A stretch of 64,000 nt of DNA from Adenophora triphylla var. japonica (taxonomy: Eukaryota; Streptophyta; Magnoliopsida; Asterales; Campanulaceae), in assembly GCA_022495995.1 (NCBI GenBank), contig JAFEMH010000982.1, positions 453,501 to 517,500 of the forward strand. Direction: 5' to 3'. Position 1 is the first letter of the stretch, and the number at the start of each line of letters is the position of its first letter. Shown here piece by piece: positions 22,447-32,388 of the stretch. A program made the position numbers and the translations under genes. The notes under the pieces are model-generated. The model was not told where the DNA came from. It did no database searches and was given only the letters and a program-made list of their open reading frames with translations.

Positions 22447-23338
22447 GATGATGCCAAAATCGTCAAATCAGCCCAAATCCAAGGGTTCGGATGCTCCGGA
22501 GATTGCAAGGCCTGAAAATAAGAGAAAACACGTAAACTAAGCCGGGGCGACTCCGGCTAAAGGCCCTCCGGCGTGAGAATAAGTTCGCGATTTATGATTG
22601 AGAAACTAAATTGACAGAGTTTCTGTATATCAAAAAGTAACGTACCAAATAATGAGCCATGCGGCTTGTATTTATAGGTGTGGATTGATAGAATCCATGT
22701 TGAAGTGAACTTGTAAAGAGATAAGATATAATCCTAAGAGAATTATATCTGTTAAGGAGTCATTGTTGTTTGACTTGAATTGGTGTAGGTGATTATAATC
22801 CTGATTGGATCATAACTGTTGAATCCTTGTTTGAATAGGATTGTACGATCTGCTAGCTGGAACGCCGAGGAGCACGAATTCCTTATCTCGGCAATGGCAA
22901 GTAAGCCGAGATGCGTGATTCTGCTTCCTCGTCATTTGATGATTGGTCGACATGTGAATATGCCGGGATGAATGATTCTGTCTCCTCGTCATTTGAGGAT
23001 ATGCCGAGGTAAGAACTTTTCTCTCCTCGTCACTTGTGATATCTCGGAGCCTGGTGAGCCAAATATGAAGAGCCCGTTGTCAAGCTAAGGCCGAGGGGAT
23101 ATGCCGAGGTAAGAACTTTTCTCTCCTCGTCACTTGTGATATCTCGGAGCCCGGTGAGCCAAATATGAAGAGCCCGTTGTCAAGCTAAGGCCGAGGAGAT
23201 GCTCCTCGGCATACGAGGAGGGTACCTCGGCCCTTGTAATTGAGCATTGATACTTGTGTATTGGATTATGTTTATGGCCCAATCCATTTGAGCCCAAGCC
23301 AGGCAAACCCATGTTCGTATCTCGATTTATACTGTTCA
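22447..23338 (-). repeat. 5' LTR of Tat/Retand-like element 2
   Basis: On the minus strand it starts TGAACAGTATAAATC and ends TTTTGGCATCA. It holds many CCTCGGC/GCCGAGG words, including an exact-period 100-bp tandem duplication (22998-23197). A TATAAATAC promoter-like box lies near 22669 (minus). The LTR start is inferred by comparison with element 1; no target duplication can be tested because the other end is missing. Confidence 0.6.
22998..23197 (-). repeat. 100-bp tandem duplication in the LTR of element 2
   Basis: 22998-23097 and 23098-23197 are near-identical (one clear difference, CCTGG versus CCCGG). They contain TCTCCTCGTCACTTGTGATA and GCCGAGG motifs. A related partial unit precedes them near 22910-22997, so the array may have grown stepwise. 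Confidence 0.85.
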
Positions 23339-24441
23339 GTATTCATAATTAATAGCAAAATAAGAAGAAGAAGAAAAAAAAATTGCTAATGTATATGACA
23401 TAAACAAAGTCATATCAATTTTTTCTTGGAATTTCTTTCTGTTTATATACATGAGATGTATAGATATAAACTACTGACAAATAACTCCCATGAACTGCTA
23501 ATTGACACCATAAAAATATGTTAGGACAGACACACACTGAAGCCTATTCAAGTTCCTCCATGCTAAAAGAACACAATACAGCAAGATAAGTGTGTAGCTA
23601 CAGTAAAGATAAGTGTGTAGCTACAGTAAAGACACAATACAGCAAGATAAGTGTGTAGCTACAGTAAAGACACAATATAGAGAAAACTTAATTAGCCTGC
23701 AAGAAGATTTACTCTCATATGATCTCCAAAACAGAAGCCTAACATTCATGATCTTCAAACCGGAAAAAAAAAAAAATCAAACAAAGCGATAATCAATGAT
23801 CAACCTTAAATACAATCAATAAGAAATCGTCCTTAAATACAATTAATAAGAATCTTGACAGGAGCAGCTGGAGCAGCCAATTGATGTTGTAAGAGTGATG
23901 TAATTGTCTCGACAGGAGCAGCTGGAGCAGCCAATTGGTGATGTAAGAGTGATGTAAATGCCTTGTAGGAGGGCTCCTCAGGCCTGGAGTATAAGAATGC
24001 TAGCCACCCCTGGCCAGTATAGAGCACATCCCGCGATTTACCTCCACCAAGATATCAGTGCCAGACTCTGGTCAGGGATTAGTCAAACCGACGGTTCTTA
24101 ACCCTAGATCGAAAAAAAAAAAATAATAAAAATAAGAAATCGTCCTAATGTGGACTAGGCTTTAATTCAATTACTTGGGGGATATTTATCATACATGTTG
24201 GGTGCACGAGACAGGTTACGTACCTTTGCTTGTGATTAAGTCGCCGATGACCGTTTGCAGTGATGCTATGACAAACAAGTTGGGTGACAAGACAGGCTAC
24301 GGGTTGGAGTTTTTACTTCCCTTTTAGTATTGGTTTACCACACGGGATACGTAATAATTAATGAGCGAGTATTTTATTAGATAATTCCTCATTGTCCAAT
24401 AAATATATTTTTGGTTAAAAGATTTTTTTAAAAAATTATTA
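23339..24441. other. Non-coding region with two small tandem repeats
   Basis: A 23-bp unit (AGATAAGTGTGTAGCTACAG...) occurs three times at 23584-23668. A 54-bp unit rich in GGAGCAGCTGGAGCAGCC occurs twice at 23857-23964. No gene is supported otherwise. The origin of this stretch, between the retroelement LTR and the next Mutator-like element, is not recognised. Confidence 0.5.
23833..24027 (-). CDS. Possible coding remnant with in-frame 18-residue repeat
   Basis: A 64-codon minus frame in which the 54-bp duplication keeps frame, giving SLLHHQLAAPAAPVETI and SLLQHQLAAPAAPVKI. It begins MLYTGQGWLAFLYSRPEEPS. An in-frame duplication is weak evidence of coding. No family is recognised and no flanking exons are seen. 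Confidence 0.2.
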   Translation of the reverse strand: MLYTGQGWLAFLYSRPEEPSYKAFTSLLHHQLAAPAAPVETITSLLQHQLAAPAAPVKILINCI

Positions 24442-24890
24442 TTTTAAAAAGAGGCATTTACAAAAAACTCATTTTAAAAGATGAAAATTACAAAAAAATA
24501 CACACGAGATGAAAATTACAAAAAACTTCTATAAAAATTACAAAAAACTACTTTTATGGGAGTGTGGGGTATTTGTTAGTATGGAGTAACACAAGGATTT
24601 TTAAAAATCAATTTTTAGCTTCTCTAATCTAACCGTGCTTTCAAAGAATTATTTATGTAAACTTCTAGAATTACAAATACTAGAAAATATGAGCATTAAT
24701 TTATTTTGTTAACTTTTCAAAGAATTATTTTGGGTTGTGAAATGAAACTATAAAAAAAAAAGACAGAAGGATAATTTTTATATTGAAATGAAATTAATAA
24801 TATTTTCAAAGAGAAATTGAAGCAAAATTTTCAGGGCAAAGTATTAAAAGAATGGAACTCCCAAGTACATAAATATTAATACAAAGCAAT

Positions 24891-25060
24891 TCATTTTTGT
24901 GGCTGAACCACACCTTCATTCCCAACCAACATCAGATACTTGTCCTTCCTTGTAAGATTAGTGCACTCAAACCCCAAGGCATCACCCAATTGTCTCTTAA
25001 TATAATTTGCAACTTCATGGCTACACTTCCCCCTCCACAAGTCAACTCCTTGGGTATCTT
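24891..25060 (-). pseudogene. Last coding exon of an unidentified host gene, carried by the MULE
   Basis: A minus frame from about 25060 to the TGA at 24891-24893. It contains [20 protein letters not shown] and [20 protein letters not shown], which reads as ordinary globular protein sequence and not as repeat or transposase. A possible acceptor (CTTGAG) precedes it, but the polypyrimidine tract is poor because the minisatellite abuts it. No other exons follow, so this is probably a captured fragment. I do not recognise the family. Other frames here are shadows. Confidence 0.4.
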
Positions 25061-25080
25061 CTCAAGTATTTTTTTGTAAA

Positions 25081-25831
25081 CATGATAAACAACTGATAAA
25101 CAACTGATAAACATGATAAACAACTGATAAATAAATGATAAAAATAATAAACAACTGATAAACAACCGATAAACAACTGATAAACAATTGATAAACAACT
25201 AATAAACAAGATAAACAACTGATAAACAACTGATAAACAACTGATAAACAACTGATAAACATGATAAACAACCGATAAACAACTGATAAACATGATAAAC
25301 AACTGATAAACATGATAAACAACTGATAAACAACTAATAAACATGATAAACAACTGATAAACAACTGATAAACAAGATAAACAACTGATAAACAACTGAT
25401 AAACAAGATAAACAACTGATAAACAACTGATAAACAACTGATAAACAACTGATTAACATGATAAACAACTGATAAACAACTGATAAACAACTGATAAACA
25501 AGATAAACAACTGATAAACAACTGATAAACATGATAAACAACTGATAAACAATCGATAAACAACTGATAAACATGATAAACAACTGATAAACATGATAAA
25601 CAACTGATAAACATGATAAACAATTGATAAACAACTGATAAACAAGATAAACAACTGATAAACAAATGATAAACAAATGATAAACAAATGATAAACATGA
25701 TAAACAACTGATAAACAACTGATAAATATGATAAACAACTGATAAACGACTGATAAACAACTGATAAACATGATAAACAACTGATAAACAACTGATAAAC
25801 AAATAATAAATATGATAAACAACTGATAAAC
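25081..25831. repeat. 11-bp minisatellite, GATAAACAACT
   Basis: About 750 bp of GATAAACAACT units mixed with a shorter GATAAACAT variant. The unit is not a multiple of three and its reverse complement has no stop in any phase, so all three minus frames stay open and give hydrophobic VYQLFISCLS repeats. These are artefacts of the repeat, not genes. Confidence 0.9.
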
Positions 25832-26040
25832 ATTTTTTTTTCTTTTGAAAATAATACTGATACACAAAGAAATCCAAATTTACCGACATCCGTATAAATC
25901 ATGGGCACCCAAAAAAAAACCCTCAAAATCAAAGCCAGAAACTAACCTGGCAATAAGAAATATGTACCATTTCCATATATCAACACCTCTCTTTCTCTCT
26001 ATATACCCCTATCTAACTATTTTCACAAAAATATGAAAAA

Positions 26041-26675
26041 ATGAAAAACAATAAAGACCAAGAATTCACTCATCAGAACGACTGCACAAGCTCACTTCCC
26101 GCTCTCTGTTTTCCTCCTCCCCATTTCCATTCCATTGACCATTTTTTCCGGCATTGCCTCCGCCTCCACCTTCATTTTCCAGCGACTATACACCATACTC
26201 CAATCATCAGAAACGCCAAGTCCTTCCTTTTCCTTCATCTCTCTGTATCAGGTATAAAGTGAATCACAAAATAATTGAAGGCGCAATGATTGAAGCCCAG
26301 ATTTTGGATTTTCATTTTTTTTATTTTGATTATTTTTTCTTTTTGAATATCTTGTTTCAAACAGATGTTGAAGCAAGTACTTGATTTGGGATTAAGTTTA
26401 CCCAGATTATTTTTTTCATTTGCTTTTCGATTTTGCTTTTGTTGATTTTTTTCTTTGATTTGGATTTAGTATTCCCAGATTTGATTTTTTTGTTTACCCA
26501 GATTTTGAATTTATTTGCTTTTACTTTATCCTGTTATTCTGTTCAAAGAATTGAAGTGGGTTTGGTTTTTTATTTTGTGATGGACTCGCCGGAGGTGGTC
26601 GCCGGAGGTGCGAAAGGTGGTCGCCGGAGATGGGTTGACCGGTTGAGTAGAGAGAGAGAGAGTGAACAGAGGAAG
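26041..26675 (+). other. 5' UTR/first-exon-like segment inside the MULE
   Basis: A pyrimidine-rich leader (26090-26250) ends CTCTGTATCAG then GTATAAAG, a plausible donor. A T-rich stretch with several CCCAG acceptor-like sites follows, then a GC-rich frame starting MDSPEVVAGGAKGG at 26581. It ends at the retrotransposon insertion (target GGAAG 26671-26675) and resumes at 32064 with a quick stop. It may be a captured 5' gene end. Confidence 0.3.
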
Positions 26676-27147
26676 TGACGCAGCACGGAAGCAATACGAT
26701 TCGTGTTTAGCGCACTAAACACAAGAATTCACAAGCAATGAATCCTCAAGAACACAAATCTGGAATCCACCAGAAAATTAAAGAGCAATCTCTTTGAATT
26801 GAAAATCAATAATGAATAAGTTGTTTACCAAAAATAAAAGACTAAGTATTTATACCTCTACCTAGGCAGTAAATAAAAGGAGTTCCCAAAAACAATAAAC
26901 TACCAAAATTAAAGAGTTTCCCGAAATTAAAAGACAATCGGCCGTCTTCTCCCGTCACGAGCGCGGCCGCCTTAGGCCCAGCCGCGGTCGCGCACTGGCC
27001 GAGACTCAAGCCTGTTCCTCCTCGTCTTCGCGCGGCCGCTCTCCCCGTGAGCGCGGCCGCCCTCATATGCGAGCCTTCACGCCCGGTACTCCCGATCTTG
27101 GCGCGGCCGCTCTCCCACGTGAGCGCGGTCGCTCTCGCCCCGTATCG
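26676..27147 (-). repeat. 3' LTR of the nested Ty3-gypsy element
   Basis: Pairs with 31581-32058, with a handful of substitutions and several one- or two-base indels. The half near the internal region (26960-27140) contains repeated GCGCGGCCGC and GAGCGCGGTCGC words, giving four NotI sites (GCGGCCGC) within about 150 bp in an AT-rich neighbourhood. Confidence 0.88.
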
Positions 27148-29908
27148 GTCTCCTCCACCTGACAAAAGAACTCGACTCCGAGTTCTCATCAGGATAAAGA
27201 ACTCCATCCGCGTGATACTCATACATGTCCGCTACATTGAAAGTATTTGAGATGTTCAAGTCATCAGGAAGAGCCACCACATATGCATTGTCATTGATCT
27301 TCCTAGTCACCTTGAACGGTCCATACTTGCGAGGTTGCAATTTCTTGTACGTGCCAACAGGAAAACGTTCTCGTCGAAGGAAAACCATAACATCATCCCC
27401 AACCTTGAAAACTTTGACCCGTTTCTTCTTGTCTGCAGCAGCTTTATTCTTCAATCCCGTTGCCTCCAACTTGGCCCGAACCTCTTCTTTGGCAAAGACA
27501 TACTTCGTTGGCCATATTTTCAAACTTGCTTGGGCTCACACCACGACCCTCGTGGTAATGGTACCAAATCTACCACATGCCTTGGCGTCGACGAGTAAAC
27601 TACAGAAAATGGTGATCTACCCGTAGCCGAATGGACTGCACTGTTGTAAGCAAACTCCACCTGCGGTAATGTCAAATCCTACTGCTTCGGCTTGTCTCCA
27701 CAAACACTTCTGATCATGTTTCCCAATGTCCTGTTAGTAACCTCTCGTCCGTCCGTGCATCGTGGATGAGCCGTAGAACTCCGATTCAACGCAGCATCGA
27801 ACATACGCCATAATGTAACCCAAAAGTGGCTCAAAACTTAGTGTCCCTATCTCAAGTAATGGACTTAGGAACACCGTGAAGACGTACCACCTCTCGAAAG
27901 AACGACTTTGCAATATTAGAGGCATCCGAGGTCTTCTTGCAAGCAATAAAATGAGACATTTTGGAAAATCGATCCACTACCACGAAAACAGAATCCACAC
28001 CTCGTTGAGTACGAGGTAAACCCAACACAAAATCCATTGATAAATCGAGCCATATATCATCAGGAATAGGCAAAGGCAAATAAAGACCAGTATTTTGAGA
28101 TTGACCTTTAGATACCCGACAAACATAACAACGCCGACGATAGCACCCGCATCCTTCCGCAGCTGAGGCCGGAAATAACACTCCTCCAAGCTAGCGATTG
28201 TCTTGTCACGCCCCAAGTGCCCACTAAGGCCTCCTCCATGCAAGTCCCGGATCAACTTCTCACGCAATGACAGAGACAGAATGCATAATCGATCCCCTTT
28301 CAACGAGAAAACCATCACGGACATGAAAATCCGCACTCGGATGCTTGTCCACACACTTGAACCATAATTCTTTGAAATCGCATCCTCTCCATACAACTCC
28401 TTCAAGAACTCAAACCCGAGCGACTTCTGAGACAATGTAAGTAATAAGGAAGCCCTCCTACTCGAGCGTACGCCACTTTGTTACGAACCCCGGACTTATG
28501 TTGAATAATAAAAGGGAACTTCGCAGATAACTAACTCCATCGAGCATGCATCTTGTTTATCACCTTACATTTGTGCAAGAACTTGAGGGCAAGATGATCG
28601 AAAATAAAATAAACTCCTCTCGAACAAGATAATGCTCCCACCGTCGCGAGCCCGAAAAACAAAGATAGAATTCTTGATCATAAGTACTCCACTTCGACGC
28701 GCCTCGCTTAACTTCTCACTAAAGAAAGCCACCGGTCGTTTCTCTTGTGATAGAACAGCTCCAATCCCTACACCACTAGCATCACATTCCACCTGAAATA
28801 TTTTATCAAAGTCGGGTAGGGCAAGAACTGGTGCAATACAAAGTTTTTCCTTGATGAGGGCAAAACTTTGTTCTTGCTCAAAACCCCAATGAAACTTACC
28901 CTTCTTCAAGCACTCAGTAATAGGAGCAGTGATAGTACTGAAATCCCGCACAAACCTCCTATAGAAAGTAGCTAATCCATGAAAGCTACGCACCTCAGTG
29001 ACAGATGTAGGGGCTGGCCAATCCCTTATGGCCCTCACTTTCTCCTCATCCACCTGAATACCATCCTCACCAACCACAAAACCCAGAAAAAGTAGCTTGT
29101 TGGTGCAGAAAATACACTTTTTAAGGTTGATGTAGAGCTGATTATCTTTTAGGACTTGCAATACTTGCCTAAGATGATCGAGATGTGCAGTTCTATCTCT
29201 ACTATAAATCAGGATATCATCGAAATAAACGATAACAAAAGAACCAATAAAAGGTCGGAATACCTGATTCATCAACCGCATGAAAGTGCTAGGGGCATTC
29301 GAGAGTCCGAATGGCATGACAGGAAGCCGCTCGCATAAAGGCCATCCTTGCTCTTGAAAGCCGTTTTCCACTCATCTCCCGGCCTAATCCGAATACGATG
29401 GTACCCGCCGCGCAAATCTAGTTTCGTGAACACCTTCGAACCGGATAACTCATCAAGCATGTCTTCCAAATGGGGAATAGGAAATCGATACTTGATGGTG
29501 ATTTTGTTGACGGTCTTACTGCCCACACACACATACGCCATCGATTACCCTTTCTTCGCACAAGCAAAACCTAAGACCGCACACCTGACTCACGCTCTCC
29601 CTAATAAACCCCTTTCGCGAAATCCTCAATCTGCTCTCGAAATATCTCATTCTCCTTAGGACTCATGCGATAATGTGGAAGGTTTGGCAAACTAGCTCCG
29701 GAATCAAGTCAATCGATCTTTGAATGTCTCTCATAGGTGGTAGATCATTTGGCAAGTCTTCGGATAAAGAACCCCGAAAATCTGCAAGTAGTTCTTTAAT
29801 GTCCCTTGGCAATCCAATCTCCACACCGACGTAACCCAACAACCCCTTAATGACTATAGGGCAAAAATACTCCGACTCCTCGATAGGCTGCGGCAAGATC
29901 CTTCTCAT
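27077..29908 (-). pseudogene. pol: pol of the nested Ty3-gypsy element, multiply frameshifted
   Basis: RT is split over 29541-29272 ([29 protein letters not shown]) and 29371-28565 ([20 protein letters not shown], catalytic YFDD in [11 protein letters not shown]). RNase H follows ([18 protein letters not shown]). The integrase zinc region and core lie at 28435-27734 ([20 protein letters not shown]). The tail at 27523-27077 has [20 protein letters not shown] and runs into the LTR. A classic chromodomain was not identified. The breaks are small indels scattered over all domains. Confidence 0.85.
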
Positions 29909-31560
29909 TACGAATAAGCATCAACACCGGCTTATCCTTCTCAACTGGCTTTTCAAACCGCGAAACAGGAGCTATAGCAATCTTGTGCTTGTTCCAGTTG
30001 AACAACACTACATTATCTTTACCCCTATAGGTAATATCATGATCGTATTGACATGGACGACCCAATAATACATGACATACATCCATATTCAAAGACATCA
30101 CGTACAACTTCCTCCTTATAGTGTTTCCCAGATAGAAATGGGAACCCTACTGAAGTACGTGACACTCTAAGTTACGAACCCGTATTCACCCACTCCCAAA
30201 CCATGTGGTTTCTCATGTGGCTCAATTTTCAACCCAAGGAAATCAACCAATTTCGCGAAACTAAATTTTCAAAGGTCAACCATTATCAACAATTAAATTG
30301 CATACCTTGTTAGCAATGGAACAAACAGTGTGCACGAAAAGATTCTTCCTCTCGCCCTCGTCCTTGGAAGATAGCAACATCTGTTGAAGAACAAAACCCA
30401 CATGTTCTCCGGATTCTTCCTCTGCGAACTCGGCTCCGGCATACTCATCATCCTCCTCCTCTACTTCATCTTCCTCCTCTAAGAATGCAGCAGTCTTCCT
30501 ACTGGGGCAAACGTTGGACCTATGCCCATACCCTTGACATCGAAAACACTTATCTCCCGTCGGTTTGGCATACGGGTTTGCTGTTTTCTGCACCGGCGCC
30601 TTGCCCCCTGTCCCAGTTTGCTTCTGCTTGCAGTTCCACTGTCCTTGGCTGTTCCCATGGAGGCTGTTCAGTGACTGGCTTAGCTCCCCCTTCTCCTTGT
30701 TACTCCTTCATCGCACCGCCTGGCGGACTCCATTTACGAAAAGGAGCATTAAAGACCCTTGCACTCGACTTTTCCATAAGCTCCGCTCTCAAGGCTAGAG
30801 TAGAAGCATCCGTCAAGTTCCGTACTTGATGCAAACCCATCTTATCTTGTATTGAGCCCTTCAGACCATTGATGTAGCGTGCAACCTTCTGCTCCTCAGA
30901 CTCATCAATCTCCACCCTTGCAGTGTACCTCTCAAACTCAGTAGTATACTCGTCAACCGTCCTCTTGCCTTAAACACAATTCAGATATAACTTATACAAA
31001 ATCTGCTCGTAATCTATGTGCAAAACCTTCCTGAGATCAACCGCTTCATCCGCCCAAGTCCTAACTGGCTCCTTCCCTTGTCGTCGTCTCTGTACTACCG
31101 CCTTATCCCACCAAACCGCAGCGGTACTCTTCAAACGAATCGCTACCATCTTCACCTGTTTATTAGCGTGTACTTCCATGACCTCAAAGAAGCGATCGAC
31201 ATTAGTACGCGCCTAGAAAATCCTCTATACCCATAGTTCCATAAAAATAAGGGATTTCGGCCTTAATTCTATAGTCATGGCGATTTTGATTGTTACCTTG
31301 TTCTCCATCATCCTCCACGACTTCTTCCTCCGAACTCGGACCCATCTTCTTCCCGATTTTCGGCCCTCTCGAGGACGTCGAACGGGTTCTTCCTCGTCTC
31401 CTTCACCCCTAGGGTTTCGATCATCATTCCGATCCCGTTGAGCAAAGAACCAACGCGGCGATCTGTGTTGTCAACGCAGTGATGGCGTTAGTAATCCCCT
31501 CAATATCGCCCTTGTAGCCCGATCTCCCATAATCCCTCGGCATGGTGAAAAGACGTATAT
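29909..31560 (-). pseudogene. gag: gag-protease of the nested Ty3-gypsy element, degenerate
   Basis: The retrotransposon gag domain survives in pieces (31179-30970 with STAAVWWDKAV; 30915-30700 with QKVARYINGLKGSIQDKMGL). It is followed by an intact CCHC zinc knuckle CFRCQGYGHRSNVC (about 30548-30507), a Glu-rich spacer and a protease start NLIVDNG, where the usual D-S/T-G is replaced by D-N-G. A later piece (30107-29847) has MYVMSLNMDVCHVLLGRP. Frameshifts and stops throughout. Confidence 0.75.
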
Positions 31561-31580
31561 GGCCCGCTTCCGATACCAAC

Positions 31581-32058
31581 CGACGCAAAGACGGAAGCAA
31601 TACGATTCGTGTTTAGCGCACTAAACACAAGAATTCACAAGCAATGAATCTCAAGAACACAAATGCGGAATCCACCGTAAAATTAAAGAGAAATCTCTTT
31701 GAATTGAAAATCAATAATGAATAAGTTGTTTACCAAAAATAAAAGACTAAGTATTTATACCTCTACCTAGGCAGTAAATAAAAGGAGTTCCCAAAAACAA
31801 TAAACTACCAAAATTAAAGAGTTTTCCAAAATTAAAAGACAATCAGTCGTCTTCTTCCCGTCACGAGCGCGGCCGCCCTTAGGCCCAGCGCGGTCGCGCA
31901 CCTTGGCCGAGACTCAAGCCTGTTCCTCCTCGTCTTCAGCGCGGCCGCTCTCCCCATGAGCGCGGTCGCCCTCATATGCCGAGCCTTCACGCCTGGTACT
32001 CCTGATCTTCAGCGCGGCCGCTCTCCCCATGAGCGCGGTCGCTCTCACCCCTGTATCA
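31581..32058 (-). repeat. 5' LTR of the nested Ty3-gypsy element
   Basis: 478 bp. The minus strand begins TGATACAGGGGTGAGAGCG, and the + left end reads CGACGC where the partner reads TGACGC, so one terminal base is mutated. Three GCGGCCGC sites. Next to the primer site at about 31568-31580. Confidence 0.85.
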
Positions 32059-32208
32059 GGAAGTGTGGGTGTGTGTTTTGTATGAAAAATGATTTTTAGT
32101 AATATTCATATTTAATTAAGTAGTTTTTTGTAAAATTCTATCTTACATGTTTTTTTTTGTAAATGTCATCTTTTGTAATGAGTTTTTTGTAATAAACCCT
32201 TTTAAAAA

Positions 32209-32388
32209 TCATATAATTATGTACAATGTAAGATAATCACCTGTGATAAATATTGCACTTTTTTTTTTATTCAGTCACAAAATAAATATTGTATATCTTT
32301 TGCTTCTTAATATATGTACACTGCACCTAAACAATCTGCAAGACTAGTAAACATGGTTACTTAAAGAACAAGATTTCAAATATGTAAA
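32209..32388. other. Spacer, nothing recognised
   Basis: AT-rich DNA between the MULE target duplication and the F-box pseudogene. It could contain the 3' UTR of that gene. Confidence 0.4.

Larger units (their letters stand above)
16376..23338 (-). mobile_element. Tat/Retand-like Ty3-gypsy retrotransposon 2, internally deleted and 3'-truncated
   Basis: Reads right to left: LTR (22447-23338), primer site, gag, protease, RT, RNase H and the first residues of the second RNase H. The match to pol is lost at about 17525. The rest of the second RNase H and all of integrase are absent, and the antisense extra ORF (16431-17249) follows. There is no 3' LTR: the element meets truncated element 1 at about 16370. 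The left limit is set by that junction, not by a true terminus. Confidence 0.75.
26676..32058 (-). mobile_element. Complete Ty3-gypsy retrotransposon with both LTRs, nested in the MULE
   Basis: A 5383-bp element flanked by GGAAG (26671-26675 and 32059-32063). LTRs are 26676-27147 (3') and 31581-32058 (5'). A primer site TGGTATCGGAAGC next to the 5' LTR resembles the initiator-Met site TGGTATCAGAGC, and a purine tract GGTGGAGGAGA precedes the 3' LTR. The coding order gag, PR, RT, RH, INT defines Ty3-gypsy. A chromovirus is likely from the integrase tail ([18 protein letters not shown]). Every domain carries frameshifts or stops, so it is dead despite its complete outline. Confidence 0.88.
24451..32199. 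mobile_element. Mutator-like element with 9-bp target duplication, carrying a gene fragment (Pack-MULE-like)
   Basis: Flanked by TTTTAAAAA at 24442-24450 and 32200-32208. The terminal regions are inverted relatives: the left end GAGGCATTTACAAAAAACTC and the inverse of the right end GGGTTTATTACAAAAAACTC, continuing for about 100 bp with repeated TTACAAAAAACT motifs. Without the nested 5.4-kb retrotransposon it is about 2.36 kb. It contains a likely terminal coding exon (24891-25060, minus), an 11-bp minisatellite and a 5' UTR-like segment (26041-26675). No transposase is encoded, so movement would need one supplied in trans. Confidence 0.75.

Noticed and set aside
25042..25932. Four overlapping minus-strand frames of 131-275 codons
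   Set aside because: All are translations of the GATAAACAACT minisatellite in different phases, so they are artefacts.
27077..27523. Chromodomain at the integrase C-terminus of the nested gypsy element
   Set aside because: The tail aligns by eye with chromovirus integrase ends, but the aromatic residues of a chromodomain were not found before the LTR.
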